Counted from the first letter of the stretch, positions 50,807 through 59,068 are shown. The stretch is DNA of 64,000 nucleotides from Pseudoneobacillus rhizosphaerae (GCF_917563885.1 NZ_CAKJTG010000011.1:1-64000), one strand, 5' to 3'. Notes: generated by a model from the letters alone, not told the origin. Made by a program: numbers and translations.

Positions 50807-51777
50807 ATGATGAACTATTATTTAATATATTTGGTAGATTTTCCTTACAATCAGATTCATATAAGAAGCTAGGTGACTTTGAGAATTATGTATACGAGGT
50901 TTACAAGGATGGTCAGCCGATTATTTTACGCTTAACTCATAGCTCACATCGAAATCTAGAAGAAATTCAATCAGAATTAGATTGGATGAACTTTTTGAAT
51001 AAACGTAAAGTAAATGTTCCGTTAGCCTATGAATCTACCAATCAAAAGCTAGTTGAAAGTATACAAACACTAGATGGATCCTATTTTTATGCTTGTGTTT
51101 TTACTAAAGCGCAAGGGGAACCAGTTAAAATCAACTCTTCTAAATTTACGGAGGATTTATTTTATGCTTGGGGTAAAGAAATTGGAAAAATGCATCGAGT
51201 GACTAAAAACTATCAACCAAGTGAAGGAATTGTTCGTAGAGCGAACTGGGATGAGGAAGACCTGTTGTTAAATATCGGAGAATACATTCCAAGTGAAGAT
51301 ACCTTTATTGTTGAGAAGACAAAGGAACTAATTAGCAGAATTAATTCCCTTCCAAAAAATAATGATAATTTTGGTTTGATTCATACGGATATGCATTCTG
51401 GAAATTTCTTTTTTGATGATAAGGAAATTCATATCTTTGATTTTGATGATAGCTGTTATTTGTGGTTTGCTTCCGATATTGCGATTCCACTATATTATTC
51501 TATCCTATATGGGTTTGGGGATAAATCCCAAATGGAGAGAATGGAATTTGCGAAAGAATTTATTTCAGCTTTCACAAACGGGTATAAATCTGAGAATGCA
51601 TTACCAGAACTATGGGAGCGTCATTTACCGTACTTTCTTCGTCTTAGGGACATCACGCTATATTCTGTCCTACATAAGAAAATAGCGCCTGAGGACAGAA
51701 ATGAAAAGATTCTATCTTGGATTAATGAAATGGGTGAAAGAATTAAAAACGATAAAGCCATTATAGAATTATATTAA
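50779..51777 (+). CDS. APH-fold phosphotransferase
   Basis: A 332-residue aminoglycoside-phosphotransferase/choline-kinase-fold protein. NYVYEVYKDGQPIILRLTHS is the nucleotide-binding sheet with its Lys/Arg, FGLIHTDMHSGNFFFDD the catalytic loop (Asp, then Asn), and IHIFDFDDSCYLWFASDIA the metal-binding DFD motif. Relatives include macrolide and aminoglycoside kinases, homoserine kinase II and many uncharacterised Bacillus proteins. Co-transcription with an efflux pump favours drug modification, but a metabolic kinase is possible. ATG 50779 follows GTAGGAGAG. Confidence 0.82.
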   Translation: MEKTVDTLLNDELLFNIFGRFSLQSDSYKKLGDFENYVYEVYKDGQPIILRLTHSSHRNLEEIQSELDWMNFLNKRKVNVPLAYESTNQKLVESIQTLDGSYFYACVFTKAQGEPVKINSSKFTEDLFYAWGKEIGKMHRVTKNYQPSEGIVRRANWDEEDLLLNIGEYIPSEDTFIVEKTKELISRINSLPKNNDNFGLIHTDMHSGNFFFDDKEIHIFDFDDSCYLWFASDIAIPLYYSILYGFGDKSQMERMEFAKEFISAFTNGYKSENALPELWERHLPYFLRLRDITLYSVLHKKIAPEDRNEKILSWINEMGERIKNDKAIIELY

Positions 51778-51784
51778 GAAAAAA

Positions 51785-51827
51785 ATAGGCTCGTAAAAGG
51801 TATAAATCCTTCTTTGAGCCTTTTTTG
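51785..51827 (+). terminator. Terminator of MFS-APH operon
   Basis: AGGCTC pairs with GAGCCT, with an inner AAGG/CCTT, followed by TTTTTT. Confidence 0.8.
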
Positions 51828-51849
51828 TTGATTTTCAGGCTAAGGTGAT

Positions 51850-51878
51850 TTGACATAGATTCGGAAATTACTTATAAT
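51850..51878 (+). promoter_or_regulatory. Consensus SigA promoter of mhqR
   Basis: TTGACA (51850-51855), exactly 17 bases, TATAAT (51873-51878): a perfect consensus promoter, expected to need repression. Confidence 0.92.
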
Positions 51879-51896
51879 TAATTTGAATTCGAGATA
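51879..51896 (+). promoter_or_regulatory. MhqR-type operator
   Basis: The sequence directly after the -10, TAATTTGAATTCGAGATA, agrees at 15 of 18 positions with the B. subtilis MhqR box TATCTCGAATTCGAGATA (recalled). The right half is perfect. The position overlaps the transcription start. Confidence 0.65.
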
Positions 51897-51929
51897 AATT
51901 TTAAACAGAAAAATAAAGGAATGAATAAT

Positions 51930-52367
51930 ATGACAAATGAATCTTCCCAGTCACTCAAACTTTTTATCGTATTGTCTAGAGCATATAAAGCAATAAATGA
52001 ACAAGTCAATAAATTTATCCAAACAAAGGGTCTAAATCCTACTGAGTTTGCTGTTCTAGAGCTTCTTTATCACAAAGGAGATCAGCCACTTCAACAAATA
52101 GGTGGAAAAATATTATTAGCAAGTGGGAGTATTACCTATGTGGTCGATAAACTAGAAGAAAAAGGTCTTTTAAAAAGGAATGCTTGTCCAAAGGACCGTC
52201 GGGTAACGTATGCCCAAATTACCGAAGAAGGAAAAACGTTTATTGGCGAAATTTTTCCTGAACATGAAGAACGGATTCATGACCTTATGTCTAGCTTATC
52301 ACATGACGAAAAAGAAACAGCGATTGAATTAATCAAAAAGCTTGGATTGTCTGTTGGAAAATATTAA
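51930..52367 (+). CDS. mhqR: MarR-family repressor, MhqR type
   Basis: A 145-residue winged-helix repressor. LKLFIVLSRAYKAINEQVNK, GLNPTEFAVLELLYHKGDQP, the recognition region LLASGSITYVVDKLEEKG and the wing CPKDRRVTYAQIT are very close to B. subtilis MhqR (YkvE), which controls quinone and diamide detoxification genes. ATG 51930 is nine bases after AAAGGA; an ATG three codons earlier touches the RBS. Its own promoter is overlapped by an MhqR-like box, so it is probably autoregulated. No azoreductase or dioxygenase target is adjacent. Confidence 0.85.
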   Translation: MTNESSQSLKLFIVLSRAYKAINEQVNKFIQTKGLNPTEFAVLELLYHKGDQPLQQIGGKILLASGSITYVVDKLEEKGLLKRNACPKDRRVTYAQITEEGKTFIGEIFPEHEERIHDLMSSLSHDEKETAIELIKKLGLSVGKY

Positions 52368-52368
52368 T

Positions 52369-52408
52369 AAAAAATAACAGTCCTTTTTAGGACTGTTATT
52401 TTTTATAT
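52369..52408 (+). terminator. Terminator after mhqR
   Basis: AAAAAATAACAGTCC (52369-52383) pairs with GGACTGTTATTTTTT (52390-52404). Confidence 0.95.
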
Positions 52409-52480
52409 AAGAAGGATTTTTATTTTATTTATCGAAGTAGTTATAGTATTTTTATTTTCAAATAAAAAGGGGGATTCATC

Positions 52481-54175
52481 GTGAGATTTGAGGATTACAC
52501 ATATGTAAGACCAAATATGGATGAAGTGAAAGAAGCATTTCAAGCTGCGCTTGAACAGTTTAAAGCGGCTGATAGTATTGAAAATCAAAATGATGCCATG
52601 AATAAGATTAATGAAATAAGAGCCAATCTGGGAACGATGTTCAATCTTTGTCATATTCGTCATTCTATTGATACCAATGATGAGTTTTATAAAGCTGAGC
52701 AGGATTATATGGATGAAATTGCACCAGAAGTAGAAGGGTTAGTTTCGAAGTATTATGAAGCGTTAATTGCTTCTCCGTTCCGGTCAGATTTAGAGCAAAA
52801 ATGGGGACGTCAATTATTCGATTTAGCTGAGGGCCAATTAAAGACTTTCCATCCTGATATTATTCCGTTGCTACAAAAAGAAAACAAGCTTTCTTCTGAA
52901 TATACGAAGCTTGTAGCTTCTGCAAAAATCATGTTTGAAGGAGAAGAGAGAACACTTGCTCAACTAACTCCTTTCGCTGAAGCAAAAGATCGTGATATGC
53001 GTAAACTTGCGAATGAAACGAAGTTTGGATTCTTTAAAGAAAACGAAGAAAAGTTTGACCAAATTTATGATGAACTTGTTAAAGTTCGTACAGAAATTGC
53101 TCACAAACTTGGTTATAAAAACTTCGTTGAACTTGGTTACTATCGAATGAGCCGGACAGATTATAATGCTGAGATGGTGGCAAACTTCCGTAATCAAGTT
53201 AAAGAATTCATTGTTCCAATTGCTTCGAAATTAAAAGAGCGTCAAAGACAGCGTATTGGTGTAGACCAATTAAAGTATTATGACGAAGATTTTAATTTTG
53301 AAAGTGGAAACGCTACTCCTAAAGGTAGTCCAGAATGGATTATTGAAAATGGACAAAAGATGTATGAGGAGCTATCTAAAGAGACTGGCGAATTTTTCCG
53401 TTTTATGGAGGAGAATAACCTAATGGATCTTGTTGCGAAAAAAGGAAAAGCTGGTGGCGGTTATTGTACATATATTGATGAATACAAAGCTCCATTTATT
53501 TTCTCAAACTTTAATGGTACATCTGGGGACATTGATGTATTAACTCATGAAGCAGGTCACGCGTTCCAAGTATACGAAAGTCGTCATTTTGAAATTCCTG
53601 AATACAATTGGCCAACTTTTGAGGCTTGTGAGATCCATTCGATGAGTATGGAATTCTTTACTTGGCCGTGGATGGAGCTATTCTTTAAGGAAGATACAGA
53701 CAAATATAAGTTTTCTCATTTAAGCAGTTCCTTACTGTTTTTACCTTATGGGGTATCAGTGGATGAGTTCCAACATTGGGTATATGAAAACCCAGAAGCT
53801 ACTCCACAAGAAAGAAAACAAGCTTGGCATGATATCGAGAAAACGTATTTACCACACAAAGACTATGATGGAAATGAATATTTAGAGAGTGGCGGCTTCT
53901 GGCAACGCCAAGCGCATATTTATAACTCTCCATTCTATTACATTGATTATACACTAGCACAAATTTGTGCGTTCCAATTCTGGAAAAAATCTCGTGAAAA
54001 CATGGAAGAGGCTTGGAAGGATTATGCTCATCTTTGCCAATTAGGAGGAAGCCTGTCCTTCACAGCTTTAGCAAAAGAAGCAAAATTAATTTCTCCGTTT
54101 GAAGATGGCTGTGTAGAGTCAGTTGTAGGTGAAATCGAAAACTGGTTAAACTCAGTAGACGATACAAAACTATAA
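52481..54175 (+). CDS. M3-family oligoendopeptidase (PepF-like)
   Basis: A 564-residue zinc metallopeptidase. The motif HEAGHAFQ near residue 356 is the M3 HExxH site, with the third ligand Glu in FEACEIHSMSMEFF downstream. Cytosolic enzymes of this group trim peptides of about 6-20 residues. The length is close to other Bacillus M3 oligoendopeptidases. GTG start after AGGGGGATTC. It lies alone between mhqR and a dispersed palindrome that begins five bases after its stop and could act as its terminator. Confidence 0.9.
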   Translation: MRFEDYTYVRPNMDEVKEAFQAALEQFKAADSIENQNDAMNKINEIRANLGTMFNLCHIRHSIDTNDEFYKAEQDYMDEIAPEVEGLVSKYYEALIASPFRSDLEQKWGRQLFDLAEGQLKTFHPDIIPLLQKENKLSSEYTKLVASAKIMFEGEERTLAQLTPFAEAKDRDMRKLANETKFGFFKENEEKFDQIYDELVKVRTEIAHKLGYKNFVELGYYRMSRTDYNAEMVANFRNQVKEFIVPIASKLKERQRQRIGVDQLKYYDEDFNFESGNATPKGSPEWIIENGQKMYEELSKETGEFFRFMEENNLMDLVAKKGKAGGGYCTYIDEYKAPFIFSNFNGTSGDIDVLTHEAGHAFQVYESRHFEIPEYNWPTFEACEIHSMSMEFFTWPWMELFFKEDTDKYKFSHLSSSLLFLPYGVSVDEFQHWVYENPEATPQERKQAWHDIEKTYLPHKDYDGNEYLESGGFWQRQAHIYNSPFYYIDYTLAQICAFQFWKKSRENMEEAWKDYAHLCQLGGSLSFTALAKEAKLISPFEDGCVESVVGEIENWLNSVDDTKL

Positions 54176-54179
54176 TAGG

Positions 54180-54234
54180 CATTAACGCATTAAAGCACTG
54201 AGGGACAGTCCCTCAGTGCTTTAATGCGTTAATG
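54180..54234. repeat. Dispersed palindrome family, copy 4 (perfect)
   Basis: Two perfect 27-bp arms, 54180-54206 and 54208-54234, flank a single central A. The core reads GAGGGACAGTCCCTC. No T run follows on the plus side beyond GTGATTTTTT. The best preserved of the four copies in the window. Confidence 0.9.
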
Positions 54235-54323
54235 TGATTTTTTATATAAATTGAACTTTCCAAAATGCTCGTCATTGTTTGTCCATTCTCTCATATACAT
54301 AGAAAGGAGAGGGAGGAGATTTC

Positions 54324-55367
54324 GTGAAACCTAATTGGGGCGCAGCCTTTCAAATTGCAGCCGTTTATGTTGGGACGGTTGTTGGGGCGGGATTTGCTAC
54401 AGGGAGAGAGATTGTTGAATTTTTTTCCCGGTTTGGCTTTTTTGGGTTTATTAGTATATTAATGAGTGGTTATTTGCTCATTTTTTTAGGAACAAAATTA
54501 ATGCGTACGGCAGCAATAATAAATGCAAAATCCTATCAGGAGTTTAATGAATATTTATTTGGAAAATATTTAGGTACGGCGATAAATTTTTTAATGTTGT
54601 TCATGTTACTAGGAGTTTGTGCCGTGATGCTTTCGGGTGCGGGGGCTATTTTTGAGGAGCAACTTGGTCTTAATAAAATTTTCGGAATCATGCTCACGAT
54701 TGGTTTATCTATTTTAGTTATGTTTGTCGGCATAAAAGGCTTATTTGCCGTAAACGTCTTTGTTGTTCCATTAATGATAAGTTTTAGTTTCATGTTGATG
54801 ATCTTATCGATGAAAATGCCGAGCTTTTTGGAAAACTTTTTATTTATTCCTTATATTGAAGATGGGTGGAAAACGGTTATTGCTCCATTTACCTATACAG
54901 CCTTTAATTTGGGTCTTTCACAAGCTGTTCTAGTACCAGTAGCTTCAGAAATAAAAGACGACCAAACTATAAAGTGGGGAGGAATACTAGGTGGAGCAGC
55001 ATTAACCCTAATACTAATTTCAAGTCATAGTACACTTGTTATGCTCCCTAATCTGGAAACCTATCAAATTCCTATGGCAATCATCATGAAAAGTCTCGCA
55101 TCTGGCTTTTATGGAATATTTGTTTTCATTATTTACGGTGAGATTTTCACCTCGGTTATTGGGAATGTATTCGGGTTAGAACGCCAGTTGAAAAAATATA
55201 TTTCTTTACCAAGCATAATTATCGTTTCCCTCATCTTTATCATTACGTATTTTATAAGCTTAATTAATTATAGTACCTTACTATCCTATCTGTATCCTCT
55301 GTTTGGCTACATTACGCTTATTTTTTTTATTTTACTTTGGATGAGACCTTTGCCAAAACAAAAATAG
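54324..55367 (+). CDS. ykvI: YkvI family membrane protein
   Basis: A 347-residue integral membrane protein with about ten hydrophobic segments. FQIAAVYVGTVVGAGFATGRE at the N-terminus is the family hallmark and resembles the first helix of LeuT/APC-fold transporters. FTYTAFNLGLSQAVLVPVASEI and the later IPMAIIMKSLASGF are conserved. Probable transporter, substrate unknown. GTG start after GAGGGAGGAG. Neighbourhood after mhqR agrees with B. subtilis ykvI (recalled). Confidence 0.85.
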   Translation: MKPNWGAAFQIAAVYVGTVVGAGFATGREIVEFFSRFGFFGFISILMSGYLLIFLGTKLMRTAAIINAKSYQEFNEYLFGKYLGTAINFLMLFMLLGVCAVMLSGAGAIFEEQLGLNKIFGIMLTIGLSILVMFVGIKGLFAVNVFVVPLMISFSFMLMILSMKMPSFLENFLFIPYIEDGWKTVIAPFTYTAFNLGLSQAVLVPVASEIKDDQTIKWGGILGGAALTLILISSHSTLVMLPNLETYQIPMAIIMKSLASGFYGIFVFIIYGEIFTSVIGNVFGLERQLKKYISLPSIIIVSLIFIITYFISLINYSTLLSYLYPLFGYITLIFFILLWMRPLPKQK

Positions 55368-55396
55368 AAGCTGGATGATTCCAGCTTCTTTCTTAT
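55367..55396 (+). terminator. Bidirectional terminator
   Basis: GAAGCTGG (55367-55374) pairs with CCAGCTTC (55381-55388), followed by TTTCTT; between convergent genes. Confidence 0.85.
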
Positions 55397-56034
55397 TCTT
55401 TTTCCATTTGGTTTTCTTTCATAATCGTTTTAGCCATTTGATAAAACGCATCCCGATGATCTTCCTTAGTTTTGGCATTCATCGTCAATTTTAGTTTTAT
55501 ATTAGGATCATTAATAAAATAGGTAGCTACAATATCATCACCACTATGTATTTCATACATCGATGTATCTTCAAAGAAATGATCGGTTAAAGAAGTTTCA
55601 ACAGGATTGGCCTTATTATACAATGAAGTCAATTCAGCATATGTGGACTTTTTTAATAAATTCCAATCTATATCATCTGATAAAAGCTCTATCCTCATAA
55701 ATATTGCTTTATTTTTGGAGAAATATAGTAAATCTTTTGCAGGCTCTTCGACGATTAAATCATAATCAGGTAAGACGTACATAGAATAATTTTGATTGTC
55801 ATTATATTTGAGGAAGGCTGTCTTCTGATGGGTTGCATTATTCATTTCGTAAGAAAGATTTTGCTCTAATATTCGAACCAATCGAATCATATTCTGAGTG
55901 TCGTTTATATCATTTTGTTCAGGTGTATCTATTTTTTTAGTATAATTACCTCTATTATAAATGAAATTATTACAGCTAGTCAGAACAATAACTAACAGAG
56001 CCAGTAAACACAATTTGATTAGTTGTAAAAACAT
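55393..56034 (-). CDS. Lipoprotein of unknown function
   Basis: A 213-residue protein with a type II signal: MFLQLIKLCLLALLVIVLTSC, lipobox LTSC with the lipidated Cys21. The mature part is hydrophilic, without repeats or recognised domain (YSMYVLPDYDLIVEE, LLYFSKNKAIFMRIELL, HSGDDIVATYFIND). GGGAGG is eight bases ahead of the ATG. It is followed downstream by the ykvI terminator. An overlapping ATG four bases upstream is in another frame. I do not recognise the family. Confidence 0.75.
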   Translation of the reverse strand: MFLQLIKLCLLALLVIVLTSCNNFIYNRGNYTKKIDTPEQNDINDTQNMIRLVRILEQNLSYEMNNATHQKTAFLKYNDNQNYSMYVLPDYDLIVEEPAKDLLYFSKNKAIFMRIELLSDDIDWNLLKKSTYAELTSLYNKANPVETSLTDHFFEDTSMYEIHSGDDIVATYFINDPNIKLKLTMNAKTKEDHRDAFYQMAKTIMKENQMEKE

Positions 56035-56124
56035 TCATTTTTCCTCCCTAATTTCATAGAGCAGAGTAACTCTAGTAAATTAGACGTAAATAAATAGAAA
56101 TAGTTACAAAAAATCTCAAAAATT

Positions 56125-56733
56125 TTATAGAGGAAATAGGATGAAAATAAATAGGTCAAATACTAAATGCGAAACAATAACAAGAGGGATACTTCTCTTC
56201 CATACATACAATGTTCCCCAAAAGAGCCCAGAGATAAAAGCGGCTAAAACCAAAATCCATGCTCCAGAATAAAGGCTGACCGAGGCATACATAAGGGAAG
56301 ATATTATAACACTCCACCAATATCCCTTATTACGAAGCAATCTTTTTTGAATAAAGCCTCGCCAAAATATTTCCTCCCCAGGGACGGCAATTAACATTAA
56401 TGATAAATAATGCCAAAATAAAGTAGGGGAAAATCGCTTATATAAACGTGAAATATCTTTTTGAACAGGAATTTGTAATAACTCCAATAGAAAATCGCCT
56501 AACCAAAACAAACCGAATAGCACTAGTCCCGAAACTAAACCAAACGTTAAATAGGTGGGTAGAGGGACTGCATCATCAACTTCTTCTTTTATGATGGAAT
56601 AGCTGATTAATATAAGCATGGTAGCTGTAAACATATACCAAAAAACCTTTTGATCTGAATAAGTGAAGTATAAAAGGATATGTGCCATAAAAAATCCTAT
56701 TAAAATACGGGAGTTAAGTTTGCTCAATATCAT
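56125..56733 (-). CDS. CPBP-family intramembrane metalloprotease
   Basis: A 202-residue membrane protein with about six hydrophobic segments. VPGEEIFWRGFIQKRL is the first CPBP (CAAX protease and bacteriocin-processing) motif EExxxR, and SHLVFDLFIF the C-terminal His motif. Such proteins process membrane-bound peptides or provide bacteriocin immunity; the target here is unknown. AAAGGAG is eleven bases upstream. Neighbouring lipoprotein at 55393 is on the same strand, 90 bases downstream, possibly co-transcribed. Confidence 0.82.
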   Translation of the reverse strand: MILSKLNSRILIGFFMAHILLYFTYSDQKVFWYMFTATMLILISYSIIKEEVDDAVPLPTYLTFGLVSGLVLFGLFWLGDFLLELLQIPVQKDISRLYKRFSPTLFWHYLSLMLIAVPGEEIFWRGFIQKRLLRNKGYWWSVIISSLMYASVSLYSGAWILVLAAFISGLFWGTLYVWKRSIPLVIVSHLVFDLFIFILFPL

Positions 56734-56854
56734 AAAAAGTTATACTCCTTTCTCTCGAAGTAAGATAATTGTAACAAAAAAATGGTTGGAAACAAATTCT
56801 GATAAATTACCGAAAAATGTTTAAGCTAATACTGTTAAGAAAGGAGGAATGCAC

Positions 56855-56974
56855 ATGACCAGAAATAAGCGAGAAAAGGAACGAGCGTGGACTGTACGTA
56901 AACAAGACCAACATCCACATGGTAAAGTAAAATCACTTAAAGAATTGGCAACAGGTTTAGATCAGGAAAAGTAA
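56855..56974 (+). CDS. Small basic hydrophilic protein (39 aa)
   Basis: ATG preceded by AAAGGAGGAATGCAC, an excellent site. The product MTRNKREKERAWTVRKQDQH, followed by 19 more residues, is charged throughout and has no hydrophobic segment. I do not recognise the family, but size, charge and layout resemble the minor spore or forespore peptides of Bacillus. It ends before a strong bidirectional terminator. Confidence 0.65.
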   Translation: MTRNKREKERAWTVRKQDQHPHGKVKSLKELATGLDQEK

Positions 56975-56986
56975 AAAGACTTAAAA

Positions 56987-57021
56987 AAATAAACAAGCAG
57001 CCAGAAGCTGCTTGTTTATTT
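56987..57021 (+). terminator. Strong bidirectional terminator
   Basis: AAATAAACAAGCAGC (56987-57001) pairs perfectly with GCTGCTTGTTTATTT (57007-57021) around CAGAA. Confidence 0.93.
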
Positions 57022-57208
57022 ATATAGCATTCTCTCTTATAATTTTATAGTTTTTATGATTAACAACGGTCCGTTGATCCAATTCTAAATCACGATAATT
57101 ATCCATATAGGTGAGATCAACGATAACAGAGTTTTCATTTACTTTTTCAACAACCCCACGAAGGCCTTCTTTAAACTCGATGACATAACCAACTTCTGCT
57201 TTTTTCAA
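57020..57208 (-). CDS. ykvS: YkvS, DUF2187 family
   Basis: A 62-residue protein with the pattern of a small beta-barrel: GYVIEFKEGLRGVVEKVNENSVIVDLTYM, then ELDQRTVVNHKNYKII. This is the DUF2187 family of Bacillus, function unknown, reminiscent of KOW-like folds. TTG start, placed after AAAGGAGAGGG. The gene neighbourhood agrees with B. subtilis ykvS (recalled). Confidence 0.8.
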   Translation of the reverse strand: MKKAEVGYVIEFKEGLRGVVEKVNENSVIVDLTYMDNYRDLELDQRTVVNHKNYKIIRENAI

Positions 57209-57465
57209 CCATTCCCTCTCCTTTATATCCCTAATACAATACCTTCAGTTTGCACTAATATCGAATATTCGTAAAGATTATCCGAACATTTCAGAACGGT
57301 ACAAATAAAACTGTAATAAATTTGTCAAAAGTTATTAGCTTATTTTACCATAAAAGCAAAGTAAAATAAATTTATTTATCAGAAAATTATTGAAAATCAG
57401 CATTTGCCTACAGGTCCGTTATAATATAGCTAAACTAGTAAGTAAAATGGGTGAGGTGAAAAAAG

Positions 57466-57660
57466 ATGGATGAAAATTTTTTTAATGAACAATTAGATAA
57501 TTTGAAAAACGGTATTGTTTCAGAGTATTTCGTTTCGAAGGAAGACTTCTTGAATTTTCGGAAGGTTTTAGTGAAAAGACCAGATTTTAAGCATTTCAGA
57601 GGAATCGCTCAGCGTTCAGGAGCGGTTGTTTATCAATATAAGGAAGTTGCGCGTAGTTAA
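57466..57660 (+). CDS. Conserved small protein
   Basis: A 64-residue soluble protein (MDENFFNEQLDNLKNGIVSE, VLVKRPDFKHFRGIAQRSGA, VVYQYKEVARS) with a strong GGGTGAGGTGAAAAAAG site. I recall close relatives in many Bacillus genomes, sometimes labelled abortive-infection protein, but nothing in the sequence supports that name. A helical N-terminus and a strand-rich C-terminus are likely. Function unknown. Confidence 0.7.
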   Translation: MDENFFNEQLDNLKNGIVSEYFVSKEDFLNFRKVLVKRPDFKHFRGIAQRSGAVVYQYKEVARS

Positions 57661-57950
57661 AAGAATACCTCCTATTAGCAGTTTTTTTCTCCGGCTCTGG
57701 CAACCTAATCAAGGCGCTGCTTGAGCTTTTTTTGTTACATAAATGTAATATATCTGTTATACAATCCCCATCAAATGTCATTTTTTTGATGAAATTGGAA
57801 AGGGTTTCAAATGGATAATTTTTCCATTTGATAGATTAAACGTTTAATAGCCTGCTATTAGAAAGTATGCCATATTTTGGCTAGTGAAATGGAATATTAC
57901 AACTGTTAGCCTTATAGTATAGCCAAAACGGCAGAATGGAGGCAATAAAC
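57661..57950 (+). other. Intergenic region with hairpins before ykvT
   Basis: 290 bases. A weak terminator-like TCAAG/CTTGA hairpin with T run lies at 57709-57731. TCAAATGG/CCATTTGA (57807-57831) and the perfect palindrome ATTAAACGTTTAAT (57835-57848) precede a possible SigE promoter. No ORF. Confidence 0.45.
57892..57920 (+). promoter_or_regulatory. Possible SigE-type promoter of ykvT
   Basis: GAATATT (57892-57898), 14 bases, TATAGTAT (57913-57920). The -35 and spacing fit SigE; the -10 is only a partial match to CATACAAT. Confidence 0.3.
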
Positions 57951-58544
57951 ATGAAAAAGCTTAAGAAAATGATTATTGGATCTGTACTTTCACTATCTTT
58001 ATTTGGGTTTCATTCTCATGCAGATGCAGCAACAAACTATCAAGTGAAATCTGGTGATACTTTTTGGAAGATTGCTAGTAGGTTTGGTGTTACAGTAGGT
58101 ACTTTGAAAAATACTAATGATCGTACTAGCAACATGCTTTATGCTGGAGAATCGATTTCAATTCCAGCAAGCACGATATCTTTCGCAGATAAGGATCTTA
58201 TGGCCCGTCTTGTACAAGCAGAAGCAAAAGGCGAATCTTATGCTGGAAAGGTAGCAGTTGCGACAGTTATTTTAAATCGAATGGACCATCCTGATTTTCC
58301 TAATACAGTTAAAGGTGTTATTTATCAAATAGATGGAGGCTATTACGCTTTCACACCCGTTAAAAATGGTACGATTTATAACCCAGCCGGTTCAGAAGCA
58401 AAGCGTGCCGTAAATGAGGCGCTTGCATTAAGAGGAGTTGGTAAAGGTTCGATTTACTTTTATAACCCCAAAACAGCTGTAAGCAGTTGGATATTTTCTC
58501 GTCCTGTAACAACAAAAATTGGAAATCATGTCTTTGCAAGATAA
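57951..58544 (+). CDS. ykvT: LysM plus SleB/CwlJ-type hydrolase (YkvT-like)
   Basis: A 197-residue secreted cell-wall hydrolase. Signal peptide (MKKLKKMIIGSVLSLSLFGF...ADA, about 27 residues), an intact LysM (NYQVKSGDTFWKIASRFGV...ISIP, about 30-74), then a hydrolase_2 domain from LMARLVQAEAKGESYAGKVA to the end (VILNRMDHPDFP, GSIYFYNP). The Glu of QAEAKGE is the probable catalytic acid. Its paralogue at 17542 shares domain order but has a degraded LysM. ATG 57951 after GGAGG. Neighbourhood matches B. subtilis ykvT (recalled). Confidence 0.87.
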   Translation: MKKLKKMIIGSVLSLSLFGFHSHADAATNYQVKSGDTFWKIASRFGVTVGTLKNTNDRTSNMLYAGESISIPASTISFADKDLMARLVQAEAKGESYAGKVAVATVILNRMDHPDFPNTVKGVIYQIDGGYYAFTPVKNGTIYNPAGSEAKRAVNEALALRGVGKGSIYFYNPKTAVSSWIFSRPVTTKIGNHVFAR

Positions 58545-58661
58545 AATGGATGCCGATTTTGTTCCTTTTTATTTCTACTTACCTGAGATAAAAGTTCTAG
58601 GTAGAAGGATATGTTCATATATTGTGAAAGAATGATGAACTTTATCCAAAGGAGTGATGAA

Positions 58662-59027
58662 ATGGGAATCCGTTTATTAAAAATTTCCGTTGTCTATTTT
58701 GCCATTGGAATTTTGTTAGGATACTACATGTCGATTTCACATGCAGTTGAACTAACTGGTGTACACGTTCACGTCAATCTTTTAGGATGGGTATCTCTAG
58801 CTTTAGCTGGCCTTTTCTATCATCTATTTCCTACTTTAAGTTCAAACCGTTTAGCGACTGCTCATTTTTGGCTTCATAATATTGGACTTCCGATCATGAT
58901 GATTGCTCTGGCATTATTTTTAAAAGGAAATGAAGGCGTTGTTCCAGGGATAGCAGTTGGCGGAACGCTTACAGTGTTAGGTATATTGCTTTTTGTTTGG
59001 AATGTCCTAACAAATTTAAAAGAATAA
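58662..59027 (+). CDS. Small cytochrome oxidase subunit I-like membrane protein
   Basis: A 121-residue membrane protein with four hydrophobic segments. HVHVNLLGWVSLALAGLFYHLFP and HFWLHNIGLPIMM strongly resemble the helices of haem-copper oxidase/NorB subunit I that carry haem-ligating His, but the protein is only about a quarter of a full subunit. Stand-alone forms of this type occur in bacteria; function unclear. ATG 58662 follows AAAGGAGTGATGAA; the open frame upstream has no similarity. No other oxidase subunits are adjacent. Confidence 0.72.
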   Translation: MGIRLLKISVVYFAIGILLGYYMSISHAVELTGVHVHVNLLGWVSLALAGLFYHLFPTLSSNRLATAHFWLHNIGLPIMMIALALFLKGNEGVVPGIAVGGTLTVLGILLFVWNVLTNLKE

Positions 59028-59033
59028 CTTGAG

Positions 59034-59068
59034 AGAGTGACTGTTTTTACAGTCACTCTTTTTCTTTT
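59034..59068 (+). terminator. Terminator
   Basis: AGAGTGACTGT (59034-59044) pairs with ACAGTCACTCT (59049-59059), followed by TTTTTCTTTT. Confidence 0.95.
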
